The notes below the pieces were generated by a model that had not been told where the DNA came from, did not search any database, and saw nothing but the letters and a program-made list of their open reading frames with translations. 17,778 bases of DNA from the NCBI GenBank assembly GCA_028704125.1, contig JAQVLM010000011.1, positions 1 to 17,778 on the forward strand, given 5' to 3'. Source of the stretch: Opitutales bacterium (GTDB taxonomy: Bacteria; Verrucomicrobiota; Verrucomicrobiia; Opitutales; JAFGAQ01). Below are positions 1-6,828 of this stretch, one piece after another; the stretch's first letter is position 1, and each line of letters opens with the position of its first letter. The position numbers and the translations under genes are program-made.

Positions 1-786
1 TTGCCATCCGTTGGCGCGTGCTTTGGTCCGGAGATCTTTCCACTGCTGCTGCGAGATACAGCGGAAATTGGGGGTCGGGATAGCTTGTCCCATCGCATTG
101 TACTGCGGGTGTCCGGCGATGACGAGTACACTGAGGGTTGGGGAGCTGATGTATTGGTCGATGATAAAGCTGCGATCCTCTGCAGCGTGGCTACTGATGC
201 CCGCCAGAGCCGCTCCGGCGGGATCGCCGATTGGCATGTCGGAAATGTATCCCACCGAAAGCCCGGAAAGAGAGGCCCAATCGGGGAGTGTGGTGCCGTA
301 TCGCGCCTTGGTTCCTGATCCACGGGGTTTGTTTTCCCAGTTGACGGAACGCAGGAAGCTGACAAAGCCGCTGCTCAGTGCGGTAGCTGCCGAGCATGCA
401 TCCGGTGCAGTCGAAGCGAGCCACTGATACCCTTCAAAAGGGGGAGTCGAAGCCATGAAAAGGGGCGGAGTGGCTGGGCTTCCGCTCCATGCGCTAACGG
501 GATTGTAGACGAGATTGATGTCCTGTTCCTCACCGCTTGCCCGATCGGTTCGTGCGGCTGGATAGGATGTGAGCGCGAGCCGGGTCCATCCAAGTGAGTC
601 TCCCCATGCTGGTGTCGGATCGGTGAATCCCGCCATTTCCGCGGAAGCCATCATTTCAAATCCGGCGCCTTCGGGTATCACCACCACAATTTGGGGTCGC
701 AGTGATTCCGCGATGACCGGGGTGGCAAGCGTGAGGCAAAGGACGGTTGGAACAATCAGCCTTTGAATTGAGCGCAAGTTGACCAT
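1..786 (-). CDS. Alkaline phosphatase-like exported protein, C-terminus beyond window
   Basis: An open frame of 262 codons runs from ATG at 786 off the left edge, so the C-terminal part is missing. Residues 1-26 form a typical signal peptide (basic start, hydrophobic core, likely cleavage after VIA), so the protein is exported. The mature part resembles the alkaline phosphatase superfamily: IVVVIPEGAGFE (33-44) sits where the metal-binding IGDGMG motif lies, PDACSAATALSSG (128-140) matches the TDSAxxATAxxTG nucleophile block, and IGDPAGAAL (186-194) matches the (H/D)ATPAA block. Oddly, the position of the nucleophilic Ser after the conserved Asp is Ala130, and the first metal-binding Asp appears as Glu. 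It may be an inactive or altered phosphatase, or a relative using another nucleophile. It lies 50 bases after the LolA-like gene on the same strand, probably co-transcribed. No Shine-Dalgarno sequence precedes the ATG. Family assignment moderate; activity uncertain. Confidence 0.7.
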   Translation of the reverse strand, partial: MVNLRSIQRLIVPTVLCLTLATPVIAESLRPQIVVVIPEGAGFEMMASAEMAGFTDPTPAWGDSLGWTRLALTSYPAARTDRASGEEQDINLVYNPVSAWSGSPATPPLFMASTPPFEGYQWLASTAPDACSAATALSSGFVSFLRSVNWENKPRGSGTKARYGTTLPDWASLSGLSVGYISDMPIGDPAGAALAGISSHAAEDRSFIIDQYISSPTLSVLVIAGHPQYNAMGQAIPTPNFRCISQQQWKDLRTKARANGWQ

Positions 787-836
787 AGCCGATAGCAAGG
801 GTGCCGTTCGGTGAATTATTGGGAGCCCGGATGGAG

Positions 837-1583
837 TCACTCGGATTTGGATGGATCCGGAGCCTTGAACAATGCGGGGTCCAGTGTGTCCGGATGGGTG
901 ATGGACGTGTATTGGGTAATGGCTTCGAAGGCCGGGTTTTTCAGGACCGTCCGGAAAGCGATCATCAGGCCGTCCACCGGCCGATAATCTTCGACGAAAA
1001 CCTGAACTGGAATTGATCCCATCGGCCCGGCATCCATGACCATGTCGGTTTTGGCCAGGCGGTGGGTTTTCGCATCGAAGAACCAGCGTTCGGATTTGCC
1101 ATTGGTGGATGTGAGTTCGAGGACCTTGAATCCATCCTCATCTTCGAGGCGCACGATGGATTCGTAGAGGGATTCCAAGTGGAGCTCCATGGCGATGTTC
1201 GAATGGCGTTTGAGTTGGTGCAGTTCGTCACCTTCGATCGTCCTGAACCCGGTGATCGGGTTTTGTTCCCATCCGGTTACTCCGTCAAATCCTGAGCGGG
1301 ATACTCCCATTCCGGGAAGATCGGTGTGAACCGCCATCCGGTTGGGTGCCTGAATGTAAGCGGTCATGGAAAGGGTCATTCCTTGGGCCGGCATGGAAAG
1401 GGTTCCCTTCAACACGCGATGCTGAAAAGACTCCAAAAGCTTTTTGCCTCCAATTGCATTAATGTGGGTATCGATGATTTCCCGGGCATCAGGATGAATG
1501 CTTGCACCGGCTGTGGAGGGTGCGAGTATCAGGGATAGGGTTGCGCAGGCAAGCGCGACGACTGTGATTGGCTTTGGTTTCAT
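837..1583 (-). CDS. Exported LolA-fold-like protein (outer-membrane lipoprotein-sorting-like)
   Basis: The 248-residue product begins with a signal peptide (MKPKPITVV, hydrophobic core to about residue 26, cleavage near AGA). The mature part starts with an HINAIGG segment and a run of beta-strand-like stretches (VLKGTLSMPAQGMTLSMTAY, WFFDAKTHRLAKTD, VFVEDYRPVDGLMIAF). This architecture is known from LolA/LolB-like and DUF-type exported proteins often found near or fused to secreted peptidases. The pattern 'read-out of a sugar, lipid or peptide ligand' cannot be made specific. I chose ATG 1583 rather than the longer frame from 1667, because the longer start would overlap the upstream peptidase gene by 53 bases and would bury the signal peptide behind 28 polar residues. 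The gene lies 31 bases after the S41 peptidase gene, so an operon is likely. Carrier or binding role is inference. Confidence 0.72.
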   Translation of the reverse strand: MKPKPITVVALACATLSLILAPSTAGASIHPDAREIIDTHINAIGGKKLLESFQHRVLKGTLSMPAQGMTLSMTAYIQAPNRMAVHTDLPGMGVSRSGFDGVTGWEQNPITGFRTIEGDELHQLKRHSNIAMELHLESLYESIVRLEDEDGFKVLELTSTNGKSERWFFDAKTHRLAKTDMVMDAGPMGSIPVQVFVEDYRPVDGLMIAFRTVLKNPAFEAITQYTSITHPDTLDPALFKAPDPSKSE

Positions 1584-1614
1584 GAGATGAGGATGGATCG
1601 GTTGGTGGAAGGGA

Positions 1615-2868
1615 TCATGGTTGGATAATCCATTCGATTGCTTCATACAATACGGGGTCCCTGCCATGTAGCAAGTCTTCGGGCTGAGCTTCCACCGGTT
1701 GGTCGGGGATGACTCCGGAGCCTTCGATGGCGATGCCCGATGGGGATTGGTAAGTGGCGATGGCGTATTGGAGTGTGTCTCCGTTGGGCAGGGTTTTGAA
1801 GAAGGAGGGAAGTGCGGCTCCCATGCTGCGCGATCCGAACACCCGGGCCCGGCCGGCTTCTTTCATTCCCTGGGCGAAAATTTCGGATGTCGAGGCGGAC
1901 CATCCATCGATGAGAATCGCTACCTTTCCCGAATACGGCCCGGGTTGCGGAAAAACGGCGAAGTTGAGGGTTCCCTGCCTCATGTGCAGGGTCCCGAGCG
2001 AAAACGCCCGGTCCGACATCCGTCCAGCCAGTCCGTTGGCCATCATGCCGATTCCGCCCGTGTTGGAACGGAGATCGATGACAAGTCCCTTGTGGTTCGA
2101 AGCGGCGCGGATGGCCTTGATCAGGGAGGGGAGGATAACCGGATACCAGTTGCTGAAACGGATGACCATGGCACCATCCAAAACGGATTCCTGATAGAGA
2201 ATCGGGACTTCGCCTGCGACTCCGATCGGTGTCGATGTGAAACCTTTCCACTCACGGTATTCGAGGGTCTTTTGGTGTAGCCCGTCGTTCCGGCCGAGGA
2301 TCTCAAGGGCGATACGGCTTCCCGAAGGTCCCCATACCCAGCGGGACTGCCTGAATCGGGCGGCAACCGGCATGTCGCGGTTGTCGGGGATGATGCCGTC
2401 GACGGACCGTATTCTGAAGCCTGGCTGGATTCCCGCCTCCTGTGCGGGGCTGCCGGGGTGAACCTGTGTGATCCACCAATGATGGTGAGCATAGGTCAGT
2501 TCCAATCCCAGATATCCGGTGTTGCCCGAGGTCAGTGGACGATCCAGATCCGACAAGGGATCGGCTTCGAGCACATTGAAGTGACTCAATCCCATTTCGG
2601 CGATCATGTCATGTGCGAGGGAGCGGAATCCTGCATGATCCAAAGATCCTTCCATCCGGGATGCATAGGATTGGCGGATGGCCTGCCATTTTTTCCGTTG
2701 TTCGGGTGTGGCTGGAAATGAAGTTTCAATGGTGTTCCATATTTCCTGAAAAGTGGATGCATTGAGTGCATCGGCCTCACGGGATGGACTGGCGTCGCAA
2801 AACAACCCGAGACAGAATCCCGCCATCAGAAGGATGAGGAAGGTGATCGTTTTCGGGAGGGGCGACAT
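1615..2868 (-). CDS. S41-family (tail-specific protease-like) exported peptidase with PDZ domain
   Basis: The 417-residue protein has an N-terminal signal/anchor segment (TITFLILLMAGFCLGLFC, about 7-24). A helical N-terminal domain follows, then a PDZ domain around 115-200 (GYLGLEL, PGSPAQEAGIQPG, IRSVDG) and an S41 core with VIDLRSNTGGIG (263-274) and DGWSASTSEIFAQGM (321-335). By alignment with E. coli Tsp the nucleophile would be Ser326. The Lys that completes the Ser/Lys dyad in Tsp and CtpA would be 25 residues on, and here is Ala351 (RSMGAALPS). A GAALPS-type sequence is seen in the tricorn/IRBP-like S41 branch, which uses other general-base residues, so loss of activity does not follow. 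Role: periplasmic cleavage of protein C-termini or peptides. It leads the exported trio (31-base gap to the LolA-like gene). No Shine-Dalgarno sequence is seen before the ATG. Confidence 0.88.
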   Translation of the reverse strand: MSPLPKTITFLILLMAGFCLGLFCDASPSREADALNASTFQEIWNTIETSFPATPEQRKKWQAIRQSYASRMEGSLDHAGFRSLAHDMIAEMGLSHFNVLEADPLSDLDRPLTSGNTGYLGLELTYAHHHWWITQVHPGSPAQEAGIQPGFRIRSVDGIIPDNRDMPVAARFRQSRWVWGPSGSRIALEILGRNDGLHQKTLEYREWKGFTSTPIGVAGEVPILYQESVLDGAMVIRFSNWYPVILPSLIKAIRAASNHKGLVIDLRSNTGGIGMMANGLAGRMSDRAFSLGTLHMRQGTLNFAVFPQPGPYSGKVAILIDGWSASTSEIFAQGMKEAGRARVFGSRSMGAALPSFFKTLPNGDTLQYAIATYQSPSGIAIEGSGVIPDQPVEAQPEDLLHGRDPVLYEAIEWIIQP

Positions 2869-3010
2869 GGTTGGGGGTAAAGGGTTGATCCAGTGGGTTC
2901 AGGCTGACAGGTGAGTTGGAAATGAAGACGGCACGGGCGTGGGTCCCAGTGGCCCATGGCTATTCTTTGTATCGGATGGCAGCGGGGTGGGGTGAAGGGT
3001 GTTGTACAAT

Positions 3011-3046
3011 AGAAACGGAGCGGGAACCTGACAGTTCCCACTCCGT
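3011..3046 (-). terminator. Rho-independent terminator of the phosphofructokinase gene
   Basis: An inverted repeat ACGGAG-C-GGGAAC (3015-3027), 6-base loop, GTTCCC-A-CTCCGT (3034-3046) forms a 12-pair stem with one C/A mismatch. Read on the minus strand the hairpin is followed by TTTCTATT. It starts 26 bases after the stop codon at 3072, where a terminator for that gene is expected, and it separates the gene from the exported trio. The T-run is short and interrupted, but the stem is strong. Confidence 0.75.
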
Positions 3047-3071
3047 GTAACAAAACATAGCCGCTGATGGA

Positions 3072-4346
3072 TCAGCCGAGTTCGTGCGTGGGCAGGAGCT
3101 TTTCGATGCGTTTTGCCCTGAGTTTGGTGAACACGGGCAGCCCATGGGAGAACGGGACTTCGACTTCTCCCTGAATCAAGGGCTGTGCGTAGCGAACAAA
3201 ACTGTGATTCATGCTCACGCCGTCATCGCCGATCCAGTTCTTGGGCAGAAGCTTCACTCCGTTGGCGATTTCGCCCAGAGGAGCCAATCCGGTTTCGCAC
3301 TTGTAGGTTTCGCCTTCTCCGCGGATGAGGGTCACCATCATGTCCGTGTGTCCTTCCACCGCAGCTTTTACGGCCGCTTGACCAGCCATGAACGCTTCGT
3401 TGTTGTCGGTAAGCGAGGAGCAGTGGACGGCAGAGCGCTGTGTGGTGCCGAGCTTGGCGGCGCGTGCCTTGATCCCCATGCGTTCTTCAACAAGGGAACA
3501 GAGATACTCGCCGATACCACCGAGCTGGCTGTGTCCGAATGCGTCCGATGTGGCACTGCTGGTTGAAATGTAGTTGTGATTCTCGTCGACGAGCCCTTCA
3601 CCCACGACCACGAAGCAATACTTTTCCTTCGACAATACGCGGCTCACGTCCTCCAGATACTTTTCCGGCGAAAAAGGCACTTCGGGCAAATAGATGAGAT
3701 GCGGTGGGCTGGACGGGTCGTCACGGAACTTTGCAAGGGATGCTCCCGCTGCGATCCATCCGGTGTTGCGGCCCATCACTTCGAGGATATAAACCAAGTC
3801 ATGTTGGCCCATTCCTTCGTTGTCCTTCGATACTTCGCGAACGAGCGTCGAGATGTATTTGATGACGCTGCCGTATCCCGGGCAGTGGTCGGTGGCAACC
3901 AGGTCGTTGTCGATTGTTTTGGGTATCCCGATGACGCGGAGCGGGTAATTGCGCTCCTGCGCGAGCTTGGAGATCTTGTCGGCGGAGTCCTGCGAGTCAT
4001 TTCCGCCAATGTAGAAGAAGTAGCGGATGTTGTGGGCTTCAAAAACCTGAAGCACGCGATCGAAGTCCTGAGTGCGCTTCAGTTTGAACCTGCAAGATCC
4101 CAAAGCGGAGGCTGGCGTGTAACGCAGGCCCCGGATGTTTTGCTGGGATTCCTCAGCCAGATCAATCATTTCCTCATTCAGGATCCCGAGGATTCCGTTC
4201 ATCCCTCCGTAGACCTCTTCGATACACTCATGGTTGAGCGCTTCTGTCACCACGCCGGCCAGGCTGGCGTTGATGACTGCTGTTGGGCCTCCAGATTGGG
4301 CGACCAGACAATTCCCGATTAGTTCCTCTGCCATACTCGAATTCAT
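3072..4346 (-). CDS. pfp: Phosphofructokinase, probably PPi-dependent
   Basis: This enzyme phosphorylates fructose 6-phosphate to fructose 1,6-bisphosphate in glycolysis; a PPi-dependent form is reversible. From ATG 4346 it is 424 residues. Visible motifs are AQSGGPTAVINASL (16-29, phosphoryl-donor loop), GGNDS (114-118), IPKTIDND (141-148, with the catalytic TIDND), and MGRNTGW (191-197). ATP-using enzymes usually carry GGDGS and a Gly before TIDN. The Asp in GGNDS and the Lys in PKTIDND are the signature of PPi-linked members, so I infer PPi as donor. The frame is open to 4469, but those 41 residues do not resemble the family, and the fold begins right after MNSSMAEELIG. ATG 4334 is an equally acceptable start. 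No Shine-Dalgarno sequence is seen. It is divergent from glgA and ends in a strong hairpin. An ATP-dependent pfkA is the alternative. Confidence 0.92.
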   Translation of the reverse strand: MNSSMAEELIGNCLVAQSGGPTAVINASLAGVVTEALNHECIEEVYGGMNGILGILNEEMIDLAEESQQNIRGLRYTPASALGSCRFKLKRTQDFDRVLQVFEAHNIRYFFYIGGNDSQDSADKISKLAQERNYPLRVIGIPKTIDNDLVATDHCPGYGSVIKYISTLVREVSKDNEGMGQHDLVYILEVMGRNTGWIAAGASLAKFRDDPSSPPHLIYLPEVPFSPEKYLEDVSRVLSKEKYCFVVVGEGLVDENHNYISTSSATSDAFGHSQLGGIGEYLCSLVEERMGIKARAAKLGTTQRSAVHCSSLTDNNEAFMAGQAAVKAAVEGHTDMMVTLIRGEGETYKCETGLAPLGEIANGVKLLPKNWIGDDGVSMNHSFVRYAQPLIQGEVEVPFSHGLPVFTKLRAKRIEKLLPTHELG

Positions 4347-4515
4347 TAGGTTTAGAGAAGGAGTCGAATCGATTATGAAGGATACGTCAATATCAAGGTC
4401 CCATAAATTGAATTTCGTTGACAGTCGCCGCCTTTTGAGGGACTTGGAAAAGGCCGGCAGTGGGATCATCCCTCATCCGTGCAAGCTGGCGTGAATTTTC
4501 CACATTGAGTTGAGC
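4347..4515. promoter_or_regulatory. Divergent intergenic region between pfp and glgA
   Basis: Both genes start from this 169-base gap, so it must carry both promoters. I see no convincing sigma-70 pair: TTGACA at 4418-4423 on the plus strand has no good -10 box at 16-18 bases, and TTGATA on the minus strand (4396-4391) has only TAATCG at 15 bases. A perfect 11-base palindrome, GGGATCATCCC at 4462-4472, could be an operator on the glgA side. Promoter function is inferred from gene layout alone. Confidence 0.4.
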
Positions 4516-5991
4516 ATGAAGGTATTGATGGTCGCACCTGAGGTTGTACCCCTGAGCAAGGTCGGTGGGTTGGCGGATGTAGCGGGAGCGCTCCCGTTGG
4601 AGCTTACCCGGATGGGGCACGATGTCCGCGTGGTGTGTCCGAAGTTCGGCTTCATGAAGCCGAAGCCGGATTGGATGGCCCATGAGCGCCCCCTGAATGT
4701 CTACATGGGGCGGGATATCCGTTTTGCAAAGGTCTGGGAAACGCGTCTGCCGGATGGAGTTTCGCCTGTTTACTGCATCGAGTACAACGAGTATTTTGAT
4801 GTTCCAACTGTATATGCAAGCGGCTATCAGGACTACGAGCGGGAGGGCTATCGATTCGCGTTTTTCAGCCGGGCGAGCCTGGATCTCTGCAATTATCTGG
4901 ATTGGATTCCCGATATCATTCATTGCCACGATTGGACGACCGGATTGGTGCCGGTCCATTTGAACTCACGCGAGCTCAATAATCCGCTGGGCCGCGCGGC
5001 CGCCGTTCTCACGATTCACAACCTTCAGTTTCAAGGGATCTACACATCCGACATTCTGGAGTTCAGCGGCTTGCCCCGTTCGCTTTTCCGGGCGGACGGT
5101 TTGGAATGCTATGGCCGCGTGAACTACCTGAAGGGCGGGATCTATCACAGTCAGAAAGTAACCACGGTCAGCCCGAACTATGCCCGCGAGATCCAGACTC
5201 CGGAGCAGGGATTCGGGCTTCAGAGCACGCTTCGGTTCAAGGCATCGGACCTGATCGGGGTGGTCAATGGGGTGGATACCGTGGCGTGGGATCCTGCCAC
5301 CGATCCCAACCTTCCGGTGCCATTTTCGGCTGACCGGATGGAGGGGAAGGCTGCATGCAAGGCCCTGCTACAAAAGGAGATGGGGCTTGAGGAGGATCCG
5401 GATAGACCGCTTTTTGTGGTAATTTCCAGACTGTTTGAGCAAAAGGGCCTGGATGTCCTGATGCATGCGGCTCCGAAGGTGCTGGAAGCAATGCATGTCC
5501 AGTTTGCGGTGATCGGAACCGGTGAGCCCGCGTTGGAATATGGTTTCTCCGAATTGGCCCGTCGATTCCCCGGACGATTTGCGACGCACATTGGCTATAA
5601 CGATCGTTTGGCCCATTTGCTTTACGGAGGAGGGGATTGCATTGTCATGCCGAGCCGCTTCGAGCCCTGCGGCTTGAGCCAGTTGTATGGCATGCGTTAC
5701 GGCACGGTCCCGCTGGTCCGTTCCACCGGAGGATTGGTGGATACGGTCGATCAATACGATGAGGCGACGGGTGAGGGAACCGGGTTCCGGTTTGAACACC
5801 TCAATCCAGATGCTTTGTATTACACGATCGGATGGGCCTGCGCTACCTACTATGACCGTCCGGCTCATTTTGCGCGCCTCAGGCAGAACGGCATGCGCCG
5901 TGATTTTTCCTGGGCCGCGCCCGCCAAACAATACGAGGACATTTACCGGTGGGCTTACCAGTCGCGAAATGGCCATGCAGCGAAGCTGTGA
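4516..5991 (+). CDS. glgA: Glycogen synthase (ADP-glucose, GT5)
   Basis: It transfers glucose from ADP-glucose to the growing alpha-1,4-glucan in the cytoplasm. The 491-residue length is usual for bacterial GlgA. Motifs: KVGGLADV (15-22, the KxGGL sugar-nucleotide loop), IHCHDWTTGLVPVHL (about 136-150), LTIHNLQFQGIY, VSPNYARE, VNGVDTVAWDPATDP, VISRLFEQKGLD, SRFEPCGLSQLYGMRYG (380-396, with Glu383 of the ExxC/GL signature) and STGGLVDTV (403-411). ATG 4516 gives the standard MKVLMVAPE start; an in-frame TTG at 4510 would add only two residues. No Shine-Dalgarno sequence is visible. The MBL hydrolase gene follows after 13 bases, so the two are probably one transcript. Divergence from pfp puts carbon storage and glycolysis on one control region. 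Identification is secure. Confidence 0.97.
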   Translation: MKVLMVAPEVVPLSKVGGLADVAGALPLELTRMGHDVRVVCPKFGFMKPKPDWMAHERPLNVYMGRDIRFAKVWETRLPDGVSPVYCIEYNEYFDVPTVYASGYQDYEREGYRFAFFSRASLDLCNYLDWIPDIIHCHDWTTGLVPVHLNSRELNNPLGRAAAVLTIHNLQFQGIYTSDILEFSGLPRSLFRADGLECYGRVNYLKGGIYHSQKVTTVSPNYAREIQTPEQGFGLQSTLRFKASDLIGVVNGVDTVAWDPATDPNLPVPFSADRMEGKAACKALLQKEMGLEEDPDRPLFVVISRLFEQKGLDVLMHAAPKVLEAMHVQFAVIGTGEPALEYGFSELARRFPGRFATHIGYNDRLAHLLYGGGDCIVMPSRFEPCGLSQLYGMRYGTVPLVRSTGGLVDTVDQYDEATGEGTGFRFEHLNPDALYYTIGWACATYYDRPAHFARLRQNGMRRDFSWAAPAKQYEDIYRWAYQSRNGHAAKL

Positions 5992-6004
5992 AGAATGGAT
6001 TTGA

Positions 6005-6658
6005 ATGAAGCTGAGGATATTTGAACTACCCCCGATTGGAACCAACGCCTACCTTCTCATTGACGAGGAAGAGGGAAATGCGGCCCTTTTTGACGCTCCC
6101 TATGGCGCGTCGGATGAGGTTGACCGGCAGTTGGAGCGGTTCAATGCAAAACTGGAAGGGGTTTGGCTCACGCATGGGCATTGGGATCACATCCTTGATG
6201 TGCACCGGTTCAACGCAAAAGACGTGCCGGTATGGGCACACGAGGCGGACTCATTCCTGATCCAGCATCCTGAAAGCATGATGGACTACATGATACCGGG
6301 TATTCAGCTGCATCCCGGGAAGATCGACCATTTTGCAGAGGAAGGATCTGTTCTCACGATTCTTGGACACGAAGTGGAAGTGCGGCATGTGCCGGGACAC
6401 AGTCAGGGCAGCGTGGCCTACGTGTTCCGCAATGGAGGTTTCGTAATCTCGGGTGACGTGGTTTTTGCCGGCAGCGTGGGCCGGACCGATCTTCCGGGTT
6501 GTGACCACGAGACCCTGATGCGTTCGATCCGGACTCAAATCCTCACCCTTGACGACTCCTTTGTGATCTATCCGGGGCACGGTCCCCGCACCACGGTCGC
6601 CCATGAACGTGCCCTCAATCCCTTTCTACAGGGGTTCGGGCGGTATGGAACCCGCTGA
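6005..6658 (+). CDS. MBL-fold metallo-hydrolase, glyoxalase II-like (YcbL/GloC type)
   Basis: The 217-residue cytoplasmic protein (no signal peptide) has the full binuclear metal set of the metallo-beta-lactamase fold: THGHWDH (56-62), His132 in PGHSQGSVAYV, Asp151 in SGDVVFAGSVGRTDLPG, and His192 in YPGHGPRTT. The GSVGRTD block with a following charged loop is typical of the short YcbL/GloC-type glyoxalase II proteins, which hydrolyse S-D-lactoylglutathione or other thioesters. The long C-terminal glutathione-binding helical domain of classical GloB is absent. The substrate in this organism is unknown. It starts 13 bases after glgA and probably shares its transcript. ATG 6005 is well placed, with the fold beginning at once (MKLRIFELPPIGTNAY). 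Confidence 0.9.
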   Translation: MKLRIFELPPIGTNAYLLIDEEEGNAALFDAPYGASDEVDRQLERFNAKLEGVWLTHGHWDHILDVHRFNAKDVPVWAHEADSFLIQHPESMMDYMIPGIQLHPGKIDHFAEEGSVLTILGHEVEVRHVPGHSQGSVAYVFRNGGFVISGDVVFAGSVGRTDLPGCDHETLMRSIRTQILTLDDSFVIYPGHGPRTTVAHERALNPFLQGFGRYGTR

Positions 6659-6734
6659 TGCTTCTAAGGCAATTCCGGGGAGTCTGAAGGATTCCGATTG
6701 AGATGAGAAACTCAGGGTGGGGGCGAAAGAGACC

Positions 6735-6780
6735 GACCTCTAATCTTGGGATTGGATTGGGCAGAAATAGAGGTCCTTCT
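6735..6780 (+). terminator. Possible terminator hairpin after glgA-MBL operon
   Basis: Perfect 8-base arms GACCTCTA (6735-6742) and TAGAGGTC (6768-6775) flank a 25-base spacer and are followed by CTTCTATCGTTT. It lies in the 170-base gap between the MBL hydrolase and the first glycosyltransferase gene. The loop is long and the T-run broken, so it could instead be a regulator site or chance. The rest of that gap shows no recognisable promoter. Confidence 0.3.
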
Positions 6781-6828
6781 ATCGTTTGGTATTGCGGAGA
6801 TGATAACGACAAGGCACTTTGAAATGGC

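Noticed and set aside
1..427. Two plus-strand frames at the left edge
   Set aside because: They lack family features, while the minus strand reads as a signal-peptide-bearing alkaline phosphatase relative through the whole region.
3576..4322. 248-codon open frame on the plus strand opposite the phosphofructokinase gene
   Set aside because: It is the antisense of a clearly recognised gene, its product shows no family resemblance, and its length follows from codon bias of the real gene.
4418..4446. TTGACA as -35 box of a glgA promoter
   Set aside because: No acceptable -10 hexamer at 16-18 bases; a single hexamer match is expected by chance.
4347..4469. N-terminal extension of the phosphofructokinase from ATG 4469
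   Set aside because: The 41 extra residues do not resemble the family and would leave almost no room for the divergent promoters; the fold starts right after ATG 4346.
5368..6045. 225-codon minus-strand frame across glgA
   Set aside because: Shadow of glgA, whose motifs are certain.
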